A stretch of DNA of 32,421 nucleotides from Deinococcus sp. (GCF_030523985.1 NZ_JAUNHK010000021.1:1-32421), one strand, 5' to 3'; counted from the first letter of the stretch, positions 19,387-27,990 are shown. Numbers and translations: made by a program. Notes: generated by a model not told the origin, from the sequence alone.

Positions 19387-20439
19387 CTAGCGCACCATGT
19401 TCCGTCCGGAATTTTTGGCTTCGTAGAGGCGCTCGTCGGCGCGACCGAACAACTGTTCGAGGCCGTCGTGCGGTGGGCGCAGTGAAGCCACTCCGAAACT
19501 CGCCGTAATCGGCAGCCCCGCGATATCGGACTGGCTCACTTCGCGCCGCAGCCGCTCGGCCAGGGCGGTGGCGTCCTCACGCGACATGCCCGGCAACACA
19601 ATCAGAAATTCCTCGCCCCCCCAGCGGCCCACACTGCCCGAGGTGCCGACGTTGCGGCGCAGCCTTTTGGCAAAAGCCCGCAGCACGTCGTCGCCTGCAC
19701 CGTGTCCGTGAAGGTCGTTGACCTGCTTGAAATGGTCGATGTCAGTCACGATGACACTCAGGGCCGAACGGTTTTCCAGCGCCTGGTCAATGGCACGTTG
19801 CAGTTCGGCTTCCAGCGCGGCGCGACCCAGGATGCCGGTCAGGGCGTCAAGTTGCGCGGCCCGCAGTTGCCCACTGGTTTGTTCGTGCAGCGACAGGTTG
19901 CGCTCGATAAATCGCATGGTGAGGTAGCCCACCAGGGAAAAGGCCAGCATCGCCATCAGGCCCGAGAGCCAGAGTTGCTGGGTTTCGGGGGTACTCGGCG
20001 GATGCCGCGTGGCGACATTGACCACCGTCCCCAACAGCACTGCGACGGACAGGATGCCGTAACCCGTGCCGGTCTGCATGAACAGCAGCGGCAGCGACAC
20101 TGTTGTCCAGACAAAGTAGCTCATCTGCTCGGTCAGCGTCGCGCTGGGCAGGGTGAAGGCGCCATAGATCAGCATGGCAAGTCCCACGATCTGGATGACC
20201 AGATTGCTCCGGAACCCGTGAATCAACCGGGCGACCGACAGAACAGCGATGACCAGACACGCTGCCGTAATCTGGTAACGCGGCTCACTGAGTGCCTCCT
20301 GAAATGGGATTTTCGTCTGAACGGCGTGAATGCCCGTGTAGGCGACATAGGTCAGAGTGACCGCGAGCCGCAACTGATTGCGGATGTCGTCGAACAGGGT
20401 AAACAAACCACTGACCGAGGCGGGGGGACGCTCCGTCAT
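19387..20439 (-). CDS. Membrane diguanylate cyclase (GGEEF)
   Basis: 350 residues. Six hydrophobic segments between about 25 and 177 form a membrane sensor region of MASE-like type that I cannot assign further. The cyclase domain (about 195-350) is complete: DALTGILGR, DIDHFKQVNDLHGHGAGD with metal-binding Asp, and the active-site loop GRWGGEEF (271-278). The position where an inhibitory RxxD would sit reads GTSG, so product inhibition through the I-site is not expected. It should make c-di-GMP from two GTP. AGGAG lies 7 nt before the ATG (plus-strand 20447-20451), so this gene uses a Shine-Dalgarno start. A palindrome lies about 70 bp upstream. Confidence 0.88.
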   Translation of the reverse strand: MTERPPASVSGLFTLFDDIRNQLRLAVTLTYVAYTGIHAVQTKIPFQEALSEPRYQITAACLVIAVLSVARLIHGFRSNLVIQIVGLAMLIYGAFTLPSATLTEQMSYFVWTTVSLPLLFMQTGTGYGILSVAVLLGTVVNVATRHPPSTPETQQLWLSGLMAMLAFSLVGYLTMRFIERNLSLHEQTSGQLRAAQLDALTGILGRAALEAELQRAIDQALENRSALSVIVTDIDHFKQVNDLHGHGAGDDVLRAFAKRLRRNVGTSGSVGRWGGEEFLIVLPGMSREDATALAERLRREVSQSDIAGLPITASFGVASLRPPHDGLEQLFGRADERLYEAKNSGRNMVR

Positions 20440-20508
20440 GAGAGCACTCCTGGCACCCCCGGTGTGGAGATGCCAGACGGTCCACTCAAGTTCCCGCAGA
20501 TGACCTCC

Positions 20509-20522
20509 GACCTCCCGAGGTC
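20509..20522. promoter_or_regulatory. Palindrome upstream of the GGEEF gene
   Basis: GACCTC-CC-GAGGTC is a perfect 6-2-6 inverted repeat overlapping a TTGACC on the minus strand that could be a -35 box. No good -10 was found at the right distance, so its regulatory role is a guess. Confidence 0.3.
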
Positions 20523-20570
20523 AACCGCAGTGTTGAGGGATAGCTCGGCAGAGTCGCCCTGAAGCCGCAT

Positions 20571-20987
20571 TCAGTTGAGCAGTTCTCCATCCTTGAAGAA
20601 CAGCGCCAGTTCGCGCTGGGCGCTCTCAGGGCTATCGCTGCCGTGGGTCACGTTCTCGCCAGTGGTGGTGGCGAAGTCGGCGCGGATGGTGCCGGGGGCG
20701 GCGTTGGCGGGGTTGGTGGCTCCCATCATGGCGCGCCAGCCGGTAATCGCGTTTTCGCCTTCCAGAGCGATGGCGACCACGGGACCACCCGTGATGAAGT
20801 CCACCAGCTCACCGAAGAAGGGACGCTCCTTGTGCTCGCCGTAGTGGCTCTCGGCGGTTTCACGGGAAATCACCATCTGCTTGAGGCCGACCACGCGGTA
20901 GCCCTTCTTCTGGATGCGGGCGAGAATTTCGGGGGTCAGTCCACGGCGCACGCCGTCGGGCTTGATCATGGCAAAAGTACGTTCCAT
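20571..20987 (-). CDS. ndk: Nucleoside diphosphate kinase
   Basis: 138 residues, usual length. It transfers the gamma-phosphate of ATP to NDPs through a phospho-histidine. The active-site His is H115 in NVTHGSDSPESA; MIKPDGVRRG at the N-terminus binds phosphate and ITGWRAMMGATNP lines the nucleotide pocket. The start ATG at 20987 has no strong Shine-Dalgarno. An extended -10 with a -35 lies upstream. It is on the same strand as rqkA and the lipoprotein gene, but 158 bp and its own promoter separate it, so co-transcription is uncertain. Confidence 0.96.
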   Translation of the reverse strand: MERTFAMIKPDGVRRGLTPEILARIQKKGYRVVGLKQMVISRETAESHYGEHKERPFFGELVDFITGGPVVAIALEGENAITGWRAMMGATNPANAAPGTIRADFATTTGENVTHGSDSPESAQRELALFFKDGELLN

Positions 20988-20997
20988 AGCATGTTAA

Positions 20998-21024
20998 AAG
21001 ATAGCAGCTCCCCGGCCCTGACAA
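20998..21024 (-). promoter_or_regulatory. Putative ndk promoter
   Basis: On the minus strand TTGTCA (plus-strand 21019-21024) is followed after 15 nt by TGC-TATCTT (-10 at 20998-21003). The spacer is short, but the TG extension compensates. The -10 ends 10 nt before the ATG. Confidence 0.45.
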
Positions 21025-21145
21025 ACGGGTCAGCGCAGTGGAAAGGCAAGCGCGGCATTTTCCCAGCATGATACGCGGTTTTGATCACGCAAACACGGTT
21101 TGTGTGCCGACCACAGCCAACCCGCCTTCCCAAATTGCCGAACTG

Positions 21146-23155
21146 TCAGGGGCCGACCTCGCCGGGCACGACCCACTCGGACGCCGCGTTGCGGTAGGCC
21201 CGCAAAGTGCCGTTCATGAAAGCGACGTACAGAGAGCCGTTGGCGGCCAGCGGAGTGGCCTGCACCCCCTGCTGCTCGCGCAGGGTCCAGCGGATGGCTC
21301 CGGTCAGCACGTCGAGCGCCAGCAACTCGCCCGCCTCGGACGCCAGAAAGACCAGTCCGCCGCTGATGACCGGACTGGCGGTCACGCGCCCTTCGAGCCG
21401 ATGTTCCCAGAGGTCTTCCCCGTCGGAAAGCCGCAGACCGCGCACGACACCGCCCCAGCCTGCCACGACGACCACACCATCGCTCTCCGCCTCGGCCGCA
21501 GCGGGGTTCGCCGGGTCAGGTTGGGCGCGGCCCGTCAAGGCAGGTGAGGCCCAGACCTCGTCTTCCATGTCGTAGGTCCAGCGAATCGCGTCGTCTCCAG
21601 CCAGGGCCGCCCGACCCGCACTGACTTGAAGGTTCAGGGCGTGAACCTCGCCTTCCCAGGTGGCGATGACCAGCGTGGCCTGTCCGGGAGCGGTGGGCAG
21701 CAGCGCTGGCGTGGCATGGACCGTGCCGACCTCGACCTTCCACAGCGGCGTGCCCGAGCGGGCGTCCAGGGCGTGCAGCCAGCCGTTCTCGTCACATTGC
21801 AGCGCGGCTCCGGCCCACACCAGCGGACTCGCCGCCAGCGACCCCCCGGCGCGGTAAGCCCAGGCGAGTTCGCCGGTTCTGAGACTCAGGGCGTGCAGGT
21901 GTCCGTCGCGGCTGGGGGCCAACACTCGCCCGCCCCACACGGTCGGCGCTCCGGTGAACTCGGCGCGGGCCTGATGCCGCCAGACCTCGCTGCCCCCCTG
22001 AAGCTCGACCCGGCGCAGCGTGCCGTCCCAGGCTCCGTACAGAATGTGGCTGCCCAGCACGGTAGCGGGGGCCGTCACCTCGTCGCGGGCGGCGTAGGTG
22101 GCAAAAGGTCGCCCGGACGTGTGGGTCAGCACCAACTGTCCCCCGCGTGTGCCGACGGCCACCAGGTCGGCAGCCCCCACCACCGCCGCAGGCCAGGTCA
22201 CCTCGCCGGGCAGGGCCACGCTCCAGACTTCCTGCATGTCCGACACCCGCGCCGGGCCGTCGGGGTGCTCGCCCGTGCGGGTGCGCCCGCCCCGGTACTG
22301 CCCCCGCGAATGCACCGTCCACAGGTCGCGCCGGGCCAACGCCCACAGGTGCGCCAGCGCCTCACCCGTCTGGGGGCGGCGGTCGGCCCGCTTGGAGAGT
22401 AGCCACAGCAGCACCCGCGCCACGCTGTCGGGCACCGCCGGATTGAGTTCACGGGGGTCGGGCACCGGTTCGTAGACGTGCTGATAAAGCACGCTCTGGT
22501 CGCTTTCGCCCAGGAACGGCGGACTGCCGCAGGCCACGCGGTACAGCACCGCCCCCAGCGCGTAGAGGTCGCTGCGGGCGTCCACGCCGCCGCCCTTGGC
22601 CTGTTCGGGGGCCATATACGCGGGCGTGCCCAGCGTGACCCCGCTGCGGGTGAGGTGCCGGGTGTGTTCGGAGAGGGACACCAGCCCGAAATCCATGATG
22701 CGCGGCAGCCCCGCAGCGTCGAGCAGGATGTTGCCCGGCGTCAGGTCGCGGTGCACGATGCCCTGGCTATGGACATAGTGCAGCGCCCGCGACGCGAAGG
22801 CCGCCGCCGTCAGGAAGCGGGCGAGCGTGGCAGGGGCGTCTTCCAGCGGACCGAGCTGGGTGATGGGGCCACCCGTCAGCAGCGGCATGGTGAAAAAGGG
22901 GCGCCCGGCGTCCGGTTCTTGCCCCAAGTCGAGCACCGGAACCACGCCGGGATGGGTCAGCCGCGCCAGGGTCCGCACCTCGCGCAGAAAGCGGCTGCGG
23001 TCGGACTCGGGCAGATGGGGATGCAGCACCTTGAGGGCCACCTCGCGCCCGAGCAGCACGTCCTGAGCGCGGTACACCTTGGCGCTGCCCCCCTCCCCGA
23101 GCAGGGCGAGCAGCTCATAGCGCCCGGCCAGCAGGGTTCCGACGTTCAGCGGCAT
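21146..23155 (-). CDS. rqkA: RqkA-like Ser/Thr protein kinase with PQQ-type beta-propeller
   Basis: 669 residues. The Hanks-type kinase domain (about 13-270) has the glycine loop GEGGSAKVY, K42, E59, HRDLTPGN (135-142), DFG (155-157) and APE (182-184). The usual Lys of HRDLKP is Thr here. Residues about 310-660 form a repeated propeller with blades such as DGTLRRVELQGGSEVW, DGHLHALSLRTGELAW, GWLHALDARSGTPLW and GELLALDVLTGAIRW, the PQQ-repeat pattern. No membrane segment separates the two halves, unusual for a bacterial receptor kinase. From knowledge of the genus, D. radiodurans DR2518 (RqkA) is stimulated by PQQ and DNA ends and supports radiation resistance. TAGACT ends 8 nt before the ATG. 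The lipoprotein gene ends 50 bp upstream. Confidence 0.93.
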   Translation of the reverse strand: MPLNVGTLLAGRYELLALLGEGGSAKVYRAQDVLLGREVALKVLHPHLPESDRSRFLREVRTLARLTHPGVVPVLDLGQEPDAGRPFFTMPLLTGGPITQLGPLEDAPATLARFLTAAAFASRALHYVHSQGIVHRDLTPGNILLDAAGLPRIMDFGLVSLSEHTRHLTRSGVTLGTPAYMAPEQAKGGGVDARSDLYALGAVLYRVACGSPPFLGESDQSVLYQHVYEPVPDPRELNPAVPDSVARVLLWLLSKRADRRPQTGEALAHLWALARRDLWTVHSRGQYRGGRTRTGEHPDGPARVSDMQEVWSVALPGEVTWPAAVVGAADLVAVGTRGGQLVLTHTSGRPFATYAARDEVTAPATVLGSHILYGAWDGTLRRVELQGGSEVWRHQARAEFTGAPTVWGGRVLAPSRDGHLHALSLRTGELAWAYRAGGSLAASPLVWAGAALQCDENGWLHALDARSGTPLWKVEVGTVHATPALLPTAPGQATLVIATWEGEVHALNLQVSAGRAALAGDDAIRWTYDMEDEVWASPALTGRAQPDPANPAAAEAESDGVVVVAGWGGVVRGLRLSDGEDLWEHRLEGRVTASPVISGGLVFLASEAGELLALDVLTGAIRWTLREQQGVQATPLAANGSLYVAFMNGTLRAYRNAASEWVVPGEVGP

Positions 23156-23163
23156 ACAGAGCG

Positions 23164-23169
23164 AGTCTA
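23164..23169 (-). promoter_or_regulatory. Putative -10 box of rqkA
   Basis: Minus-strand TAGACT, 8 nt before the ATG. It lies inside the 50-bp gap after the lipoprotein gene, so rqkA can be transcribed on its own. No radiation/desiccation-response palindrome of the known Deinococcus type is visible here. Confidence 0.4.
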
Positions 23170-23205
23170 CCCCGCCCGCGCCGGAGCGGGGAGCAAAGCC
23201 CGTAC

Positions 23206-24147
23206 TCAGGGAATCATGACCCTGAAAATCGCCATCTGGCGGGCGCTGTTGCCCGAGGCGTCGTAGGCCGTGACGGTGAGGGTGTAGGTGCCGTTCAGTT
23301 CACGGGTGACGGGCAGGGGCAGCTGGCCGCTCGACTGGGTCAGGCTGAACGACTGGACCTGATTGCCCAGCGCCGTCTGCGCGACGAGCTGCACTTCCAG
23401 CCGCACCACGCCCACGTTGTCCGAGGCGCTGAAGCCCAGTTTGTACTCGCCCGCCACCGTGATGGCCTGGGACGGCACGTCGAGGGTCAGGGTGGGCCGC
23501 TCCAGGTCCATGTTTTCGGAGAGCGCCACGTTGAAGGTGTAGGTGCTTTCGGCCTTGTTGCCCGCCGCGTCGTAGGCGACAGCGCGGTAGGTGTGCTGGC
23601 CCCGGTCGGCGAGCGTGAAGGAGCGGGTCAGCACATAGGGGGCCTGGGCGACGGTCGCCAGTTTGGTGCTGCCCTCGTAGAATTCCACCCGCGCCACGCC
23701 CCGGTCGTCGGTGGCCGACACGGTGAACTCGACGGGCGCAGTCGTCTGCACGCTCTTGGGGCCGGAGAACACCAGCGTGGGCGCCTCGAAATCGCCTTCG
23801 CCCACGCGCACGGTACGGGTGGCGGGCTCACTCTCGTTGCCGCTGGTGTCCACCGCCACGGCCCGCAACGTGAGCAGTCCGCTCTGCTTCAGGTCGAGGG
23901 GGAGTTCGTAGGGCGCGGTGGTGTCCGTCGCCACCAGTTCCTCACCGACATAGAAACGCACGGCCTTCACAGCCACGTTGTCGGTCGCCTCGGCCACCAC
24001 CTTGACCGAACTGTTCAGCGCGGCCTGCTCGGGGGCGCTGAGGGTGACGACCGGTTTCTGGGTGTCGGGCGTGCCGGGGGTCGGCGTGCCGTTACCACAG
24101 GCGGTCAGCAGGAGCGGAAGGGTCAGGGTCAGCCAGGAACGGTTCAT
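23206..24147 (-). CDS. Lipoprotein with bacterial Ig-like repeats
   Basis: 313 residues. A lipobox, LLLTAC with C17 as the lipidated residue, follows a short hydrophobic signal, so the protein should be anchored to an envelope membrane. A Pro/Thr linker (TPTPGTPDTQ) leads to three Ig-like repeats of about 90 residues (roughly 30-115, 116-205, 210-313). They share ATDNVAVKAVRFYV / ATDDRGVARVEFYE / ASDNVGVVRLEVQL and VAVDTSGN / VAYDAAGN / TAYDASGN. This is the Big_9/Ig_7-like pattern of cell-surface binding proteins. The ligand is unknown. TAGCGT (plus-strand 24154-24159) is 6 nt before the ATG. It sits directly upstream of rqkA on the same strand and might supply an external domain, but that is speculation. 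Confidence 0.85.
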   Translation of the reverse strand: MNRSWLTLTLPLLLTACGNGTPTPGTPDTQKPVVTLSAPEQAALNSSVKVVAEATDNVAVKAVRFYVGEELVATDTTAPYELPLDLKQSGLLTLRAVAVDTSGNESEPATRTVRVGEGDFEAPTLVFSGPKSVQTTAPVEFTVSATDDRGVARVEFYEGSTKLATVAQAPYVLTRSFTLADRGQHTYRAVAYDAAGNKAESTYTFNVALSENMDLERPTLTLDVPSQAITVAGEYKLGFSASDNVGVVRLEVQLVAQTALGNQVQSFSLTQSSGQLPLPVTRELNGTYTLTVTAYDASGNSARQMAIFRVMIP

Positions 24148-24240
24148 GGCCCGACGCTAGCGGGGCGCTTCTCACAGCTTCGGCACAGCGCCTCCCACCT
24201 TCAAGTCCTTAAGTTTTTCCGCCTGATCCCCCGGCGGCGC

Positions 24241-24246
24241 TACACT
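24241..24246 (+). promoter_or_regulatory. -10 box of the M16 operon (leaderless)
   Basis: TACACT is exactly 6 nt before the ATG at 24253. This placement rules out the longer in-frame reading from 23593, which is antisense to the lipoprotein gene. Confidence 0.55.
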
Positions 24247-24252
24247 GCGGAG

Positions 24253-25542
24253 ATGTCAGTTTCGCCCGGTTCCCCTTTGCACGTCTGGTCGCTCGGCGGT
24301 CTGACCCTGGCCTTCGAGCGGCGGCGCACGGCGGGCTTTGCCTTCGACCTGCGTCTGCCGCTGGGCAGTGCCCATGACCCGGTGGGCCAGGAAGGAGCGC
24401 TGGGCGTGCTGGAAGAGTGGCTGCACAAGGGCGCGGGCGAGTACGACGCCCGGCAGCTTCAGGACGCCTTCGACGACCTGGGCGTGCGCCGGGGCGGAGG
24501 CGTCAGCCTGGAAGCCACCCGAATGCAGGTCAGCGGCCTGCGGGCCGACCTGGAAGCGGCGCTGGCGCTGGTGGCCGACACCGTGCAGCGTCCCCATCTG
24601 CCCGCCCACGAAGTTCCGGTGCTGCTCGACCTGGCGCGGCAAGACCTCGAATCGTTGGACGACAGCCCCACCGACCTGCTGGCCCTCCATGCCCGCCGCG
24701 TCACCTTTCCCCGGCAAGCGGGCGACCCTGGCGCGGGGTTTGCCCATCCGGTCAGCGGCACGCCCGAGGGTCTGGGCCACCTGAGCGCCGCCTCGCTGCG
24801 GGCGCACGCGCTGCGGCTGGGACAGGCGGGCAGCGTCCTGGGCCTCGTGGCTGACGCCGAGCCGGACTGGGTTCTGGACACGGTGACGCGGCTGTTCGGC
24901 GGCTGGCAGGCGGGGCAGGCCGTCACGTCCCCGGCCCCCTTCTTTCCCGTTCACTTTCAGCCCGGCGTGCGGGAGCACTTTTGCCACCCCGACGCCGAGC
25001 AGACCCACCTCAGTCTGGTGGCCCCCGGCCCCAGTCCCCGCGACCCCGATTGGCTGCCCTGGCAGGTGGCCCTCGCCGCGCTGTCGGGCGGCAACGCCAG
25101 TCGGCTGTTCACGCGGGTGCGCGAGGAACGCGGCCTGGCCTACGACGTGAGCGCCACGCCGCTGGTGCTGGGCGGGCAGGGGTTCGTCAGCCTGTACGCG
25201 GGCAGCACCCCCGCCAACGCCCCCGAAACGCTGGACGTGCTGCTGGGCGAACTGACGCGGCTGGGCGCGGGCCTGAGCCTGGGCGAATTCCGGCGGGCAC
25301 GCACTGCCCTGGAAACGGGCGTGGTGTTCGGAGCCGAGAGCCTGCGGGCGCGGGCCACGGCGCTGACCCGTGACCTCGCCCTGCTGGGCCGGGTACGCCG
25401 CCCCGAAGAGCAGCGGGCGGCCCTGGCGGCCCTGACGCCCGAACAGGTCAACACCTTCCTGGCGACCTACACCCCCCAGACGCAAGTGGCGGTGGTCAGC
25501 CTGGGCCGAAGCGAGGACGCGGCGCTGGCGGTGAGTGCGTGA
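24253..25542 (+). CDS. M16 peptidase family, non-zinc subunit
   Basis: 429 residues. It has the M16 two-lobe fold, but where active members read HxxEH this protein reads GVLEE (51-55), so both zinc-binding histidines are lost. The C-terminal substrate-anchoring pair is kept: R284 in NASRLF and Y297 in EERGLAYDV. This is the profile of the regulatory subunit in heterodimeric M16B peptidases. It has no signal peptide. The stop overlaps the GTG of the next gene as GTGA, implying coupled translation and equal amounts of the two subunits. Confidence 0.85.
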   Translation: MSVSPGSPLHVWSLGGLTLAFERRRTAGFAFDLRLPLGSAHDPVGQEGALGVLEEWLHKGAGEYDARQLQDAFDDLGVRRGGGVSLEATRMQVSGLRADLEAALALVADTVQRPHLPAHEVPVLLDLARQDLESLDDSPTDLLALHARRVTFPRQAGDPGAGFAHPVSGTPEGLGHLSAASLRAHALRLGQAGSVLGLVADAEPDWVLDTVTRLFGGWQAGQAVTSPAPFFPVHFQPGVREHFCHPDAEQTHLSLVAPGPSPRDPDWLPWQVALAALSGGNASRLFTRVREERGLAYDVSATPLVLGGQGFVSLYAGSTPANAPETLDVLLGELTRLGAGLSLGEFRRARTALETGVVFGAESLRARATALTRDLALLGRVRRPEEQRAALAALTPEQVNTFLATYTPQTQVAVVSLGRSEDAALAVSA

Positions 25543-26828
25543 GCGGGGGGGCCTTCTCCCGCGAGGTGCTGCCGGGTGGCCTGACCCTGCTGCTGGAACC
25601 CGACCCCCAGGCGCAGAGCGTGGCGGCGGGCTATTTCGTGGCGACGGGCGCACGGGACGAAACCGCCGACGTGATGGGGGTCAGTCACTTTCTGGAACAC
25701 CTGATGTTCAAAGGCTCGGCGCGGCTGGGGGCGGCAGCGCTGGCCGAGCGGCTGGACGACCTGGGCGGGCAGGCCAACGCCTTTACCGGCGAAGAAGTCA
25801 CCGCCTACCACGCGGCGGCCCTGCCCGAACGTGCGGGCGAACTGCTGGACACCCTCACCGAACTGCTGCGCCCGGCCCTGCGCCTGGAGGACATCGAACC
25901 CGAGCGCGGCGTGATTCTGGAAGAAATCGCCATGTACGCCGAGCAGCCCGGCGTGCGCGTGGCCGAAGCCCTGCGCCGCGACTACTGGGGCGAACATCCG
26001 CTGTCGTTCGCGGTGCTGGGCACGGCGCAGACAGTGGGTGCCCTCAGCCGCGAGCAGCTTCAGCGCCACTGGGCCACGCATTACCGGGCGGACGCGGTGA
26101 CGCTGGTGGTCACGGGCGCGTTCGATGCCGGGACGGTGCGCGAGTGGGCCGCTCGGGAACTCGCCGGGTGGCCCACAGAGGCGGCGGCCCCCAGCCCTGC
26201 CTCCCCGCCCACACCATTGCACCCCGGCACGGTGCGGGTCATGCGCGAGCCGAACCTCACCCGTACCCAGGTCGCCTTCGCGCTGCCGGGCCTGCCCAGC
26301 CGTCATCCCCTGCGCGAAGCAGCGGCGGTGCTCGCCGAGCTGATTGGCGGCGAAAACGGGGCGCTGTACTGGGCACTGCTCGACACCGGGCTGGCCGACA
26401 GCGCCGACCTGTCGCACCTCGACTACCGCGACGCGGGCCTTTTCGAGGGCGGATTTTCCTGCGACCCCCCGCGCACGGGCGAAGTGCTGCGCCGCACCCG
26501 GCTGGTGCTGGAGAGCGCCGAAACGCTCATTACCGACGCCAGCGTGCGCCGGGTGGCCCGCAAAGCCGCCGTGTCCATCCTGCTGCGCTCGGAAAGTCCG
26601 CAGGGGCGGCTCTTTGCGCTGGGGCTGGAGCATCTGGCGACGGGGCAGACCTTCAGCGCCGAGGAACTGGCCGACCGTTACCTGCGCGTGACCCCCGACG
26701 ACATGCGCGAAGTGCTGCGGCTCTGCCCACTCGCGCAGCCGACGGTGGTGGTGCTGGGGCCACCCGATACCCTTCTCCCCGAAACCACCAGTGACGAAGC
26801 CGCCGAGCCGCCAACGACCCGTCCATAA
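25539..26828 (+). CDS. M16 zinc peptidase, catalytic subunit
   Basis: 429 residues, the same length as its upstream partner. The inverted zinc motif is intact: H50-F-L-E53-H54 in SHFLEHLMFKGS, with the distal glutamate E129 in GVILEEIAMYAEQP about 75 residues later. In the C-terminal half, the place of the Arg/Tyr anchor reads NGALYWALLDTGLADSAD, so both residues are missing. That loss mirrors the upstream protein, and together they supply one complete active site. It is probably a cytosolic protease for small peptides, as in other M16B enzymes. The GTG start overlaps the upstream stop by 4 nt. Confidence 0.88.
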   Translation: MSGGAFSREVLPGGLTLLLEPDPQAQSVAAGYFVATGARDETADVMGVSHFLEHLMFKGSARLGAAALAERLDDLGGQANAFTGEEVTAYHAAALPERAGELLDTLTELLRPALRLEDIEPERGVILEEIAMYAEQPGVRVAEALRRDYWGEHPLSFAVLGTAQTVGALSREQLQRHWATHYRADAVTLVVTGAFDAGTVREWAARELAGWPTEAAAPSPASPPTPLHPGTVRVMREPNLTRTQVAFALPGLPSRHPLREAAAVLAELIGGENGALYWALLDTGLADSADLSHLDYRDAGLFEGGFSCDPPRTGEVLRRTRLVLESAETLITDASVRRVARKAAVSILLRSESPQGRLFALGLEHLATGQTFSAEELADRYLRVTPDDMREVLRLCPLAQPTVVVLGPPDTLLPETTSDEAAEPPTTRP

Positions 26829-26885
26829 CTTGACCCCCGTCCCGTGTCAGACCTCTGAAGGAAGCAGGGCCGCATACTTCGGGAC

Positions 26886-27488
26886 GTGCTTCCCACCTGG
26901 AAAAATCGCCCTCACACCCTGGGTTCGCGTCTGGCGCTGGTCTGCCTCCGACTGGCGGGCTGGACGCCGCTGCTCGCCCCGCACGACGGCGTGCGTTTCG
27001 TGGCCCCCGCCGCCCCCCACACCGCCAACACCGACTTCTGGGTGGGGCTGTTCTGGAAATGGGCGACCCGCACCCCGGTGCATTTCGTGGGCAAGCACAC
27101 GCTGTTTCAGTTTCCGATGGGCGGGTTTATGCGGGCGGTGGGCGGCATCCCCATTGACCGCCGCCGCAAAGGGGGCAACTTCGTGGCGGCGGTGGCAGAA
27201 GTCATTCGCCGCAGCGACGAAATCGTCCTCATCGTGGCCCCCGAGGGCACCCGCGCCCGCGCCGACTATTGGAAAACCGGCTTTTATTACATGGCCCTCG
27301 AAGCGAACGTGCCGCTGGCCGTCACGGCCCTCGACTGGAGCCGCAAACAGGTCGGCATCGTCGGCTACGTGACCCCGACGGGCGACCTGAACGCCGACTT
27401 TGCCCAGATTCGCCAGTTGCTCGAAGGCGTGCAGGGCAAGTACCCCGCCAAGCAGACCCCGGCCTACCCGCGCCCGGCAGAGGGCTGA
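26886..27488 (+). CDS. PlsC-like lysophospholipid acyltransferase
   Basis: 200 residues, short for the family. Acyltransferase motifs: H45-TANT-D50 (the HX4D catalytic dyad, in PHTANTDFW), GKHTLFQFPMGG, GGIPIDRR (86-93), and APEGTRAR (phosphate-binding EGTR at 120-123). It would acylate lysophosphatidate or a related lysolipid at the inner membrane face. Only one weak hydrophobic stretch is seen at the N-terminus (LALVCLRLAGWTPLL). The GTG at 26886 follows CATACT (26873-26878) by 7 nt. The stop codon lies inside a tandem 19-bp repeat, so the last residues (AEG) come from the repeat. Confidence 0.82.
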   Translation: MLPTWKNRPHTLGSRLALVCLRLAGWTPLLAPHDGVRFVAPAAPHTANTDFWVGLFWKWATRTPVHFVGKHTLFQFPMGGFMRAVGGIPIDRRRKGGNFVAAVAEVIRRSDEIVLIVAPEGTRARADYWKTGFYYMALEANVPLAVTALDWSRKQVGIVGYVTPTGDLNADFAQIRQLLEGVQGKYPAKQTPAYPRPAEG

Positions 27489-27515
27489 GGGCTGAGCAGA
27501 GGGCTGAGGGCTGAG
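27478..27515 (+). repeat. Perfect tandem duplication of 19 bp
   Basis: CAGAGGGCTGAGGGCTGAG occurs twice in a row (27478-27496 and 27497-27515), built from GGGCTGA units. The first copy contains the TGA stop of the acyltransferase (27486-27488). A degenerate GGCGGAGGG follows. Confidence 0.85.
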
Positions 27516-27552
27516 GGCGGAGGGAAGAAGGCCCACGGCGCATACTGGCAAC

Positions 27553-27990
27553 ATGACCCCTTCGCGTATTCCCACGGAGCCGACAGCGCTGGGCCGGGGC
27601 CAGGAAATTGCCCTGATCGCCCATGACCGCAAAAAACTCGAACTGGCCCTGTTCGCGCTGGCACACCGCGACCTGCTGGCCCGCTTTCCGCTGATTGCCA
27701 CCGGGACAACGGGCGGCATCCTCCGCAAGCAGGCCGGGCTGGACGTGGAGTGTCTGCTGTCGGGGCCACTGGGCGGCGACCAGCAGATCGGTGCGCGAAT
27801 TGCCGAAAACCGTGTGCAGGCCGTCTTTTTCTTCCGCGACCCCCTGACCGCACAGCCCCATGAACCCGACGTGTCGGCGCTGGTGCGGCTGTGCGACGTA
27901 CATGACGTGCCGCTGGCGACCAACCCCGCCAGTGCCGAAGCGCTGACCCTGTGGCTGACCCAGCACTCCGGCGACCTGCCTACTCTGTGA
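27553..27990 (+). CDS. mgsA: Methylglyoxal synthase
   Basis: 145 residues. It converts dihydroxyacetone phosphate to methylglyoxal and phosphate, a bypass of lower glycolysis under phosphate limitation. Family signatures are IALIAHDRKK (H24), LIATGTTGG (phosphate pocket), LSGPLGGDQQIGARI (D76), FFFRDPLTAQPHEPDV (D96), and DVPLATNPASAE. All are intact and the length is normal. CATACT (27541-27546) lies 6 nt before the ATG, so the start is probably leaderless and independent of the acyltransferase gene 64 bp upstream. Confidence 0.93.
   Translation: MTPSRIPTEPTALGRGQEIALIAHDRKKLELALFALAHRDLLARFPLIATGTTGGILRKQAGLDVECLLSGPLGGDQQIGARIAENRVQAVFFFRDPLTAQPHEPDVSALVRLCDVHDVPLATNPASAEALTLWLTQHSGDLPTL

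Noticed and set aside
23593..24252. 220-codon upstream extension of the first M16 protein
   Set aside because: Antisense to the lipoprotein gene; a -10 box sits 6 nt before the ATG at 24253.
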